A stretch of 6,420 bases of DNA from NCBI GenBank assembly GCA_903871715.1, contig CAIQHW010000200.1:1-6420 (forward strand). The letters are read 5' to 3'. The DNA comes from an uncultured bacterium (GTDB taxonomy: Bacteria; Bacteroidota; Bacteroidia; Chitinophagales; CAIODY01). The translations under genes and the position numbers were made by a program. Below the pieces are notes generated by a model. The model was not told the DNA's origin and searched no databases. It saw nothing but the letters and a program-made list of their open reading frames with translations. Shown piece by piece: positions 1-6,420 of this stretch; the first letter of the stretch is position 1; each line of letters begins with the position of its first letter.

Positions 1-1718
1 ATCGAATTTTAGTGATTAACTACAAATTTATTTGCGCCGCCAAACGTACGCCAGCAGCAGTTTTGGGCGATGGCAAATCATCCATCCAACAATTAATTGA
101 TAAAGTGAATGAAGACCCACGAAGAGGTTTTGGTCATGAAAAAGTTTTGACTTCTATCAAGGTTGATTCCTTCACCGAAAAAATTTTAGCGGATAAAAAT
201 TATACTTTAAAAACTGTTTTAGCAAAAGGCGAAGAGCTTTGGTTGAAGCCAACTGCGAATATTTCTACAGGCGGCACAGCTACTGATGTAACAGATTTGG
301 TGCATCCTTCCAACATTTTTATGTGTGAACGCATTGCACGAATTATTGGTTTGGATATTTGTGGCATTGATATCATGGCAGAAAATTTAAGTGAGCCATT
401 GCATGAAAATGGTGGAGCAATTTTGGAAGTGAATGCTGCGCCAGGCTTCAGAATGCACTTAGAACCCACCGAAGGTTTGCCTCGAAATGTTGCCGAGCCT
501 GTGATTGATATGTTGTATCCGCCAGGTGCTTCGGCTCGTATTCCAATCATCGCGATTAGTGGAACAAATGGTAAAACAACTACTACCAGAATGATGGCGC
601 ATATTGCGAAGCAAATGGGATACAAAGTTGGGTACACAACCACTGACGGCGTTTACATCCAAAATCAATTGATGATGAAAGGCGATTGTACTGGACCTGT
701 AAGTGCTGAATTTATTTTAAAAGACCCCACTGTTGATTTCGCAGTTTTGGAGTGTGCCCGTGGTGGAATTTTACGTGCAGGATTAGGTTTTCATAATTGT
801 GATATTGCTATTGTAACCAATGTAGCTGCCGACCACCTTGGGTTGCAAGGCATTGATACTTTGGAACAATTGGCTCGTGTGAAAGCAGTTACGCCTGAAA
901 GTGTGTTGCCAACTGGTTACGCCATTTTAAATGCCGATGATGATTTGGTGTATAAAATGAGAGAAGGTTTGGAATGTAAAGTAGCTTTGTTTTCGTTGGA
1001 TGAAAATAATCCAAGAATCAAAGAACACTGCAAGGCTGGCGGTTTGGCGGCGGTTTATGAAAATGGCTACATCACCATTATGAAAGGAACTTGGAAAATC
1101 AGAATTGATAGAGCGGCAAATTTCCCAATCACTTTTGGTGGCAGAGCAGAGTTTAATATTGCCAATGTTTTACCGGTTGTGTTGGCATCGCACATTCGTA
1201 ATTTCAAAATTGAAGATGTGAAGCAAGCGCTGGAAACCTTTGTACCATCGGCTGCGCAGACACCTGGACGCATGAATATGTTCCATTTCAAAAACTTTAC
1301 GGTGATGGTAGATTATGCTCACAACACACATGGCATCATGGCAATTGGAAAATTTGTGAAGCAAGTGGAAGCTACAAAACGCATTGGTGTAATTGCCGGA
1401 GTGGGCGACAGACGTGATGAAGATACGATTTCATTAGGCGCAGCTGCTGCTGGAATTTTTGATGAAATAGTTATTCGTCAGGATAGAAATTTACGTGGTA
1501 AAAGCGAACAGGAAATCATTGATTTAATTTTGAAAGGAATTAAATCTGTTGATGCTGGCAAAAAAGTTACTGTTTTCAAACAAGAAAAAGAATCTATCGA
1601 CTTCGTGATTAAAAATGCACCAAAAGGAGCATTCATCACTATTTGCAGCGATGTAGTACCTGATGCTTTAGACCAGATTATGCGATTGAAAGAAGAAGAA
1701 GGAGCGGTGGTGGTGTAG
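1..1718 (+). CDS. cphA: Cyanophycin synthetase CphA, C-terminal two thirds (5' end outside window)
   Basis: This enzyme builds cyanophycin (multi-L-arginyl-poly-L-aspartate), a cytoplasmic nitrogen reserve, by alternately adding Asp with an ATP-grasp site and Arg with a Mur-ligase-like site, one ATP each. About 571 codons are visible. The frame is open to the left edge (first full codon at 3), and the residues before the GTG at 12 continue the family pattern (RILVINYKF, then AAKRTPA), so that GTG is not the start. Family members are usually near 870-900 residues, so roughly 300 are missing. Seen in order: the end of the ATP-grasp domain with STGGTATD and the metal-binding EVNAAPGF motif (426-449); a Mur-ligase P-loop GTNGKTTT (561-584); the LECARGGILR segment (about 747-776); NVAADHLGL (about 819-845); and the VDYAHNTHG motif of the Mur C-terminal part (about 1308-1334). 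The intact P-loop argues for a CphA1-type enzyme rather than CphA2, whose second site is degenerate. It ends with tandem TAG TAA stops. No frameshift is seen. Cyanophycinase or isoaspartyl dipeptidase genes are common neighbours in this family but are not in the window. Confidence 0.95.
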   Translation, partial: RILVINYKFICAAKRTPAAVLGDGKSSIQQLIDKVNEDPRRGFGHEKVLTSIKVDSFTEKILADKNYTLKTVLAKGEELWLKPTANISTGGTATDVTDLVHPSNIFMCERIARIIGLDICGIDIMAENLSEPLHENGGAILEVNAAPGFRMHLEPTEGLPRNVAEPVIDMLYPPGASARIPIIAISGTNGKTTTTRMMAHIAKQMGYKVGYTTTDGVYIQNQLMMKGDCTGPVSAEFILKDPTVDFAVLECARGGILRAGLGFHNCDIAIVTNVAADHLGLQGIDTLEQLARVKAVTPESVLPTGYAILNADDDLVYKMREGLECKVALFSLDENNPRIKEHCKAGGLAAVYENGYITIMKGTWKIRIDRAANFPITFGGRAEFNIANVLPVVLASHIRNFKIEDVKQALETFVPSAAQTPGRMNMFHFKNFTVMVDYAHNTHGIMAIGKFVKQVEATKRIGVIAGVGDRRDEDTISLGAAAAGIFDEIVIRQDRNLRGKSEQEIIDLILKGIKSVDAGKKVTVFKQEKESIDFVIKNAPKGAFITICSDVVPDALDQIMRLKEEEGAVVV

Positions 1719-1721
1719 TAA

Positions 1722-1750
1722 TTTGAGAAGCAAATTTTTTTGTAAGTTCG
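1722..1750 (+). promoter_or_regulatory. Candidate Bacteroidota-type promoter before the PagL-like gene
   Basis: The 42-base gap after cphA contains TTTG at 1722-1725 and TAAGTTCG at 1743-1750, with 17 bases between them. This resembles the Bacteroidota housekeeping promoter (TTG at about -33 and TAnnTTTG at about -7), with one mismatch in the -7 box. Transcription would start only a few bases before the ATG at 1761, giving a very short leader. The spacing and closeness to the start codon support it; the mismatch and the AT-rich background weaken it. Read-through from cphA remains possible. Confidence 0.4.
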
Positions 1751-1760
1751 CCAACAATTT

Positions 1761-2867
1761 ATGCTTCGTCAATTTTTCTTTGCAACCATTTTATTTCTTT
1801 TTCCAACTATAATTTTTGCGCAGCAAGATGTTTTGTTGGGCAATTTGAAATTGGAAAGCGATGTGTATGGAGCTAAAATTTACAAACATACACCAAAGTT
1901 CAAACCCAATACCAATCAGCTTGTTGGCGGTTTCGAGATAAAATTATTGCGGCAAACATTCGGTAGCAAAGAGTGGCATCAATCATATCATTTTCCATTA
2001 TGCGGTGTACAATTTATATACGCCAATTTTAATGATAAAAATTTGGGTGAAAGTTTTGCATTGATGCCATTGGTGCAATTTAATTTTTTGAAAAGAAAAA
2101 ATTTTACAGCCTATTTTGGAGTGGCTGATGGCTTGGCTTATTTCACCAAAAAATATGATAGACTAACTGATTCTATCAACAATGTAATTGGCTCAACTAT
2201 CAACGAAGCTACTCAATTTAAATTTGGTGCTACTTGTCAAATTCAAAACAGTGGCTTGCTCACAGCTACTTTTAGTTTTACGCATTATTCCAATGCAAAA
2301 TTTACGACACCTAATTTGGGTATAAATGTGTATGCACTTCATTTGGGTTTTCAAAATTTTATTAGCCACACTCCAGCAAATTTCAGAACAGTAGCAATAC
2401 CTAATTACTCTCGAAAATTAAAATTGGATGTGCGATTAGGATATGCCCGAAATGGAAATGTAATTGGTGGACCAAAAGACCCTTATTACACGGTTTATTT
2501 AGGCATTGATAAAAGATGGTGTTATAAAAATCGCTGGCAATTTGGCTTGTGGTATCAATATGATAAAGGAGTGCATGATGCCATGAATTTTTACGAAACA
2601 AGAAGTGATATTGCCACCTTTACCAACAAGGTTGGATTGATTTTTGGCGATGAATTTATTTTTGGCAAAATGAGCTTTGGTGGCTCGTTTGGTTATTATT
2701 TATACAACGGGCAAAATGGTGCTGGCATATTTCAAAACCTGCACATCAATTATATATTATGGAGTTGGAATCAAGAAAAAATGCTACAAATTTATTGCGG
2801 TGTGAAATTGAAAACTTATTTAGGACAAGCCGAATATTTTGAAACCTATATTGGATGGAGATTGTAG
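1761..2867 (+). CDS. Exported PagL / acyloxyacyl hydrolase-like outer-membrane beta-barrel protein
   Basis: 368 residues. Residues 1-20 form a signal peptide (hydrophobic stretch ending IIFA, likely cut before QQ). The rest has alternating polar and aromatic strands typical of an outer-membrane barrel, and ends in a strand with YIGWRL. Around residues 173-189 the sequence FTHYSNAKFTTPNLGIN matches the signature of PagL-type lipid A 3-O-deacylases (H-x-S-N followed by PN-x-G); H175 and S177 would be the catalytic His and Ser. PagL removes the 3-O-linked acyl chain of lipid A in the outer membrane. Two oddities: the position 12 residues after the Ser, a Glu in Pseudomonas PagL as I recall it, is Asn189 here; and the protein is about twice PagL's length, residues 215-368 forming a second beta-rich half of unknown role. 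It starts 42 bases after cphA with its own candidate promoter. Family assignment is fairly good; activity on lipid A is inference. An alternative is a non-catalytic barrel of the same fold. Confidence 0.7.
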   Translation: MLRQFFFATILFLFPTIIFAQQDVLLGNLKLESDVYGAKIYKHTPKFKPNTNQLVGGFEIKLLRQTFGSKEWHQSYHFPLCGVQFIYANFNDKNLGESFALMPLVQFNFLKRKNFTAYFGVADGLAYFTKKYDRLTDSINNVIGSTINEATQFKFGATCQIQNSGLLTATFSFTHYSNAKFTTPNLGINVYALHLGFQNFISHTPANFRTVAIPNYSRKLKLDVRLGYARNGNVIGGPKDPYYTVYLGIDKRWCYKNRWQFGLWYQYDKGVHDAMNFYETRSDIATFTNKVGLIFGDEFIFGKMSFGGSFGYYLYNGQNGAGIFQNLHINYILWSWNQEKMLQIYCGVKLKTYLGQAEYFETYIGWRL

Positions 2868-2990
2868 CAGTTTATTTTTTTGCAATTTTTTTTAGCAAAG
2901 AAATAATTTTCAGAGTCTAAAAATCTTTTCAAAATCCGCCATTTTTTTACTCATCTTTTTAGATATTTAGCCCAAATTATTCTTTCCATT

Positions 2991-5537
2991 ATGAATCAGA
3001 AATTCGTCAAAAATTTATTACCCCTTTTCATTGGTGTGGTGTTAGTGTGTATTTATTTTATGCCAGCTTTTCAAGGAAAAGTGTTACAGCAAAATGACGC
3101 TATTCAAGCTACAGCTATGCAACACGAAGCCACCGAACATCGCGAAAAAACTGGCGAATCTGCTTTGTGGATTAATAACTTATTTAGCGGCATGCCAGCT
3201 TTTATGGTAGGTGTAGAATATAAAAATCCTATCATTGGGCATTTGTTAGTGCCGTTTGAAGCCACTTTCAAATCGCCATCATCATTTGCTGTTTATTATT
3301 TTCTCGGTTTTTATTTGTTGTTGATTGTAATGGGTTGCAGCCCATGGCTCAGTGCCATCGGGGCTTTGCTGTTTACGCTATCTTCCAACAACATTATTAT
3401 TTTAGAAGCTGGGCATAATACCAAAGCCCGTTGCATCGGTTTCATGCCATTTATTGTAGCAGGTGTGATGTTGTTGTTTCAACGCAAATACTGGCTGGGA
3501 GCGATGTTGTGCGCTATGTTTTTATTTTTCCAAATCAAGTCAAACCATCCGCAAATCACTTTCTACATGTTTTTGATGTTGGGTTTGTATTTCACTTATC
3601 AATTTATAGAAACCTATTTCAACAAGCAATGGAAAACTTTTATCATCGCTTCATCTACATTTGCCATTGCCATAGGATTGTCTGTGGCAGCCAATTTCGC
3701 ACAGTTATGGGTCATTTATGAATACTCTAAAGACACCATGAGGGGCGGCAGCGAATTGGTAGCAGGTAATTCTACTAGTACAAAAAATAGCAAAGGGTTG
3801 GATAAAAATTACGCCTTTATGTGGAGCTATGGCAAAATGGAAAGCATGACTTTTTTAGTGCCAGATATTTATGGTGGCGCATCGGGTGGTAGATTAAATG
3901 ATGACAGCAAAGTATTTAAAGAGCTTGTAAATGCTGGTGTTCCCGAGTCTAACGCTTCCGATTTTGCTCGTTCCATTCCCACTTATTGGGGACCAAAAAC
4001 TTTTCATGGTGCGTCTACTAGCGGACCAGTTTATTTGGGTGCCATCGTTTGCTTTTTATTTTTACTCGGCATTTTTTTAGTACAAGATAGAATGCGTTGG
4101 TGGTTGTTTGCCACAGCATTGATGTCGTTGATAATGGCTTGGGGCAGCAATTTCAGCAGCATCAACTATTTTTTGTTCGACCATTTGCCCATGTACAGCA
4201 AATTTAGAACACCCGAAATGATTTTGGTTTTGTGTCAATTTACTTTTGTTGTTTTCGCCATGATGACCTTGAAAAAAATTGTAGATGGTGAGGTAAGCAA
4301 AGAAGAGCTGTTTAAAAAATTAAAAATCACGAGCATCATCATGGGTGCTGTTTTGCTGATGTTTGCGCTCATGCCATCTATCTTTTTAAATTTTATCAGC
4401 GGCGAAGATGATGGTTTAAAATCACAATTAATAGATTCATTTGGCAGAGGAAGCGGCGGCGCAAGTGATGCTGTAAAAAGTGTGGTTGATAAAATTTTGA
4501 TTGCTTTAAAAGGTGATAGAGAACATATGGCACAAATGGATGCTTTTCGTTCGATATTGTTTGTAATAATTGCTGCTGGCGCATTGTGGGCTTTTGCAAA
4601 AAACAAACTAAACAAAAATGTGGTGATGATAATTATTGGTTTAGCATCCATCATTGATTTGTGGAGTTTGGATTTTAGATACTTAAACTACGATAAATAT
4701 CGCGATGCTGCTGATTCAGAAACCAACTTTCAACCCACTGCTGCCGATGAGCAAATTTTAAAAGACCCAGCTTTAAGCTATCGCGTTTATTATTCTCCAA
4801 ACCCATACAATGAAGCCACCCCATCTTATTTTCATAAAAATATTGGGGGCTACAATCCAGCAAAATTAGCTCGTTATCAAGACTTGATTGATTCGTGTTT
4901 GGGCAAAGGCAACATGCAAGTTTTCAATATGCTCAACACCAAATATTTTATTGGCAAAGGGCAAAATGGGCAAGAGATGCCACAGCTAAACCCAAGCGCA
5001 ATGGGCAATGCATGGATGGTTGATACAGTGCAATGGGTTAATTCGCCTCGTGAAGAAATTATGGCGTTGAAGAGTTTTAATGCGCACACCACTGCTATAA
5101 TTGATGCGTCAAAATTTAAAAATTCGGTTTCAAAAAATTTTTTTGAAAAAGATTCTTCGGCAAAAATTTCGCTCACTAAAAATGATATGGATGTGCTGGA
5201 ATACAGCTACAATGCGACAAAAGAACAATTAGTTGTATTCAGCGAAGTGTTTTATGCCGATACAAAAGGCAAAGGTTGGCAAGCTTATTTGGATGATAAA
5301 CCTGTAGAACATTTTCGGGTAAATTATATTTTACGTGGCATAGTTGTGCCAGCAGGCAATCACAAAATTGTTTTCAAGTTTGAACCCAAAGCATTTTTGC
5401 AAGGGCAAACTATTTCATTCATAGGTTCTATTGCCTTATTACTGCTAACCCTTGCTGCTATTGGCATGTGGTGGAATGAACAACGAAAATTAAAACCAGT
5501 GGTTGAAGAAGTAAAACCTTTAAAATCGAAAAAATAA
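2991..5537 (+). CDS. YfhO-family polytopic membrane protein (putative GT-C glycosyltransferase)
   Basis: 848 residues. A transmembrane segment at about 9-27 is followed by a periplasmic loop with Q-x-ND (N35, D36), TGESALW and LFSGMPA, a conserved block of YfhO proteins. Further hydrophobic segments lie at about 99-116, 118-138, 149-165, 167-183, 189-207, 216-240, 347-365, 370-386, 409-427, 446-469, 520-537 and 543-560. A periplasmic domain (about 565-800) includes HKNIGGYNPAKLARYQ (615-630) and GWQAYLDDK (762-770). It closes with a last membrane segment (about 805-827) and a basic cytoplasmic tail. In Bacillus subtilis YfhO is thought to transfer a sugar from an undecaprenyl-phosphate carrier to lipoteichoic acid; the Bacteroidota homologues have no settled acceptor. 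D36 in the first external loop is where GT-C enzymes carry their catalytic Asp, so the protein may be active; this is inference. EAGHNTK (139-145) is another likely conserved loop motif. The start is the ATG at 2991, which places the first membrane segment right after a short basic N-terminus. No partner glycosyltransferase making the lipid-linked sugar is visible in the window. Confidence 0.85.
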   Translation: MNQKFVKNLLPLFIGVVLVCIYFMPAFQGKVLQQNDAIQATAMQHEATEHREKTGESALWINNLFSGMPAFMVGVEYKNPIIGHLLVPFEATFKSPSSFAVYYFLGFYLLLIVMGCSPWLSAIGALLFTLSSNNIIILEAGHNTKARCIGFMPFIVAGVMLLFQRKYWLGAMLCAMFLFFQIKSNHPQITFYMFLMLGLYFTYQFIETYFNKQWKTFIIASSTFAIAIGLSVAANFAQLWVIYEYSKDTMRGGSELVAGNSTSTKNSKGLDKNYAFMWSYGKMESMTFLVPDIYGGASGGRLNDDSKVFKELVNAGVPESNASDFARSIPTYWGPKTFHGASTSGPVYLGAIVCFLFLLGIFLVQDRMRWWLFATALMSLIMAWGSNFSSINYFLFDHLPMYSKFRTPEMILVLCQFTFVVFAMMTLKKIVDGEVSKEELFKKLKITSIIMGAVLLMFALMPSIFLNFISGEDDGLKSQLIDSFGRGSGGASDAVKSVVDKILIALKGDREHMAQMDAFRSILFVIIAAGALWAFAKNKLNKNVVMIIIGLASIIDLWSLDFRYLNYDKYRDAADSETNFQPTAADEQILKDPALSYRVYYSPNPYNEATPSYFHKNIGGYNPAKLARYQDLIDSCLGKGNMQVFNMLNTKYFIGKGQNGQEMPQLNPSAMGNAWMVDTVQWVNSPREEIMALKSFNAHTTAIIDASKFKNSVSKNFFEKDSSAKISLTKNDMDVLEYSYNATKEQLVVFSEVFYADTKGKGWQAYLDDKPVEHFRVNYILRGIVVPAGNHKIVFKFEPKAFLQGQTISFIGSIALLLLTLAAIGMWWNEQRKLKPVVEEVKPLKSKK

Positions 5538-5543
5538 CTTTCG

Positions 5544-5572
5544 TTGCGTATTCAATTTTCTTTTTAATTTTT
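5544..5572 (+). promoter_or_regulatory. Weak candidate promoter before the FkbH-like gene
   Basis: The 41-base gap after the YfhO gene holds TTG at 5544-5546 and TAATTTTT at 5565-5572, 18 bases apart, which is one mismatch from the Bacteroidota TTG / TAnnTTTG pattern. It would start transcription almost at the ATG (5579), giving a nearly leaderless message. The stretch is so T-rich that such a match can arise by chance. The A/T-rich bases just before the ATG, with no Shine-Dalgarno sequence, are normal for this phylum. Confidence 0.22.
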
Positions 5573-5578
5573 TTTAAA

Positions 5579-6420
5579 ATGTTTTCATTCAACGAACTAA
5601 AAAAAGCGGTAAAAAATAAACCCAGCTCCAAAGCCATTAAAATAGCGGTTTTAGCCGACCATCCTTCGCAATTGATGCACATTGCCATCGAAGGATTTGG
5701 AGCTACGGCAGGTTTTAATTTTGAAGTTTACGAAGCCGATATCAATCAAATTGAGCAAGAAATTTTAAACCCATTTTCGGGTTTGTATCAATTTCAACCC
5801 GACTATATTTTCATTTCTATTTCGGTGCAACAATTGCAAAATCAATTTTACGAAACTGCTACAACGGCTCGAACAACCTTCGCTGAAGCCTATTTAGTGC
5901 AATTGAAAAATTTTATTGCCACCATCAAATCATCAGGTAAATCAAAAATTATTTTGAGCAACTTAATAGAATTGAACGATTCTATTTTTGGGAATTTTGC
6001 CAATAAAACTGCGCATTCTTTTTTATTTCAAATCAGAAAATTGAATGTCGAATTGATGCAATGGAGCAGCATCGAACCATCGCTTTTTATTTTAGACGTG
6101 CAAACGTTAGCCATACAAAGTGTCTTTTGTGCTACGTTTGCAGCACCATTGTATATTCAAACATCGATGGTTTTTAGTTTAGATCTTTTGCCTGTGATGG
6201 CAAAACATTTTACCAATATCGTTGCTGCCATTCAAGGAAAATTTAAAAAATGTGTGGTCATTGATTTAGATAACACCATGTGGGGCGGCATTGTGGGCGA
6301 TGATGGTTGGGAAAATTTACAAATCGGCAACTTGGGAATTGGTAAGGCTTTTAGCCATTTTCAACATTGGCTAAAAGAATTAAAACATCGCGGCATCATT
6401 CTTTGTGTGTGTAGTAAAAA
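5579..6420 (+). CDS. FkbH-like HAD-superfamily protein with N-terminal extension (3' end outside window)
   Basis: 280 complete codons from the ATG at 5579, with no stop before the right edge. Residues 1 to about 220 form an N-terminal domain with family-like features (IAVLADHPSQL at 22-32, then FEVYEADINQIEQEIL). The HAD domain follows: motif I is DLDNTMWGG starting at residue 229, giving D229 as nucleophile and D231 as general acid, then GIVGDDGWENLQIG and IGKAFSHFQHWLKELK. The last visible residues, CVCSK, carry the motif II serine (S279). FkbH-type proteins take a glyceryl group from 1,3-bisphosphoglycerate, dephosphorylate it and load it on an acyl carrier protein, as in methoxymalonyl-ACP synthesis; many Bacteroidota relatives sit in polysaccharide or lipid clusters with less certain roles. 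The version with an N-terminal domain is usually near 550-600 residues, so about half is missing here. It begins 41 bases after the YfhO gene on the same strand. The family call is secure; the substrate is unknown. Confidence 0.9.
   Translation, partial: MFSFNELKKAVKNKPSSKAIKIAVLADHPSQLMHIAIEGFGATAGFNFEVYEADINQIEQEILNPFSGLYQFQPDYIFISISVQQLQNQFYETATTARTTFAEAYLVQLKNFIATIKSSGKSKIILSNLIELNDSIFGNFANKTAHSFLFQIRKLNVELMQWSSIEPSLFILDVQTLAIQSVFCATFAAPLYIQTSMVFSLDLLPVMAKHFTNIVAAIQGKFKKCVVIDLDNTMWGGIVGDDGWENLQIGNLGIGKAFSHFQHWLKELKHRGIILCVCSK

Noticed and set aside
12..14. GTG as the start codon of the first gene
   Set aside because: The frame stays open to the left edge and the codons before it match the conserved cyanophycin synthetase sequence, while the N-terminal third of the protein is missing.
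200..643. Minus-strand open frame of 147 codons inside cphA
   Set aside because: It lies wholly opposite conserved ATP-grasp and Mur-ligase coding sequence, and its translation resembles no protein family I know.
2875..2903. Inverted repeat (T-rich arm plus GC, then GC plus A-rich arm) after the PagL-like gene, as a terminator
   Set aside because: The stem has only two G-C pairs and one G-U pair, the T run is in the arm and the 11-base loop rather than after the stem, and no U tract follows directly. It is probably a product of base composition.
2868..2990. Promoter search in the 123-base gap before the YfhO-family gene
   Set aside because: The gap is T-rich, but I found no TAnnTTTG-like box with fewer than two mismatches at a sensible distance from the ATG at 2991. 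The only one-mismatch match (TATTTTTT at 2873) is far upstream inside a T run.
3431..3721. Plus-strand 96-codon open frame in another frame of the YfhO-family gene
   Set aside because: It is fully contained in a conserved membrane-protein gene and has no features of its own.
4235..4654. Minus-strand open frame of 139 codons inside the YfhO-family gene
   Set aside because: It is opposite membrane-segment coding sequence. Its hydrophobic look is a mirror effect of the real gene, and it has no recognisable motif.
5458..5688. Minus-strand open frame spanning the gap between the YfhO-family and FkbH-like genes
   Set aside because: It overlaps the end of one well-supported gene and the start of another, with low-complexity K/I-rich translation from the T-rich gap and no family resemblance.

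Overview
The window is a gene-dense, AT-rich bacterial chromosomal segment that most resembles Bacteroidota. The reasons are an exported protein with a signal peptide ending in the 'FAQQ' style common in that phylum, A/T-rich gene starts without clear Shine-Dalgarno sequences, a candidate promoter of the Bacteroidota type (TTG / TAnnTTTG), and a large YfhO-family membrane protein of the Bacteroidota type. I cannot place it below phylum level with confidence.

All four genes read on the + strand, separated by short gaps of 42, 123 and 41 bases. (1) Positions 1-1718 hold the 3' two thirds of a cyanophycin synthetase (CphA), cut by the left edge of the window; its apparent GTG start at 12 is internal. 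(2) Positions 1761-2867 encode an exported beta-rich protein whose N-terminal half looks like the PagL / acyloxyacyl hydrolase lipid A deacylase family and whose C-terminal half is unexplained. (3) Positions 2991-5537 encode an 848-residue YfhO-family polytopic membrane protein, a likely GT-C-fold glycosyltransferase. (4) Positions 5579-6420 hold the 5' part of a FkbH-like HAD-superfamily protein with an N-terminal extension, cut by the right edge.

The genes do not form one obvious pathway. CphA makes the nitrogen reserve polymer cyanophycin in the cytoplasm. The other three point towards the envelope or specialised acyl chemistry: a lipid A-type outer-membrane enzyme, a membrane glycosyltransferase and an acyl-carrier-protein-loading type enzyme. 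Co-direction and short gaps allow co-transcription, but a plausible promoter sits just before gene 2 and a weaker one before gene 4.

I see no tRNA, rRNA, CRISPR array, insertion sequence or convincing intrinsic terminator. I did not find a clear new multi-gene system. The points most worth checking are the missing catalytic acid and extra half of the PagL-like protein, and the FkbH-like gene, whose partners lie beyond the window.
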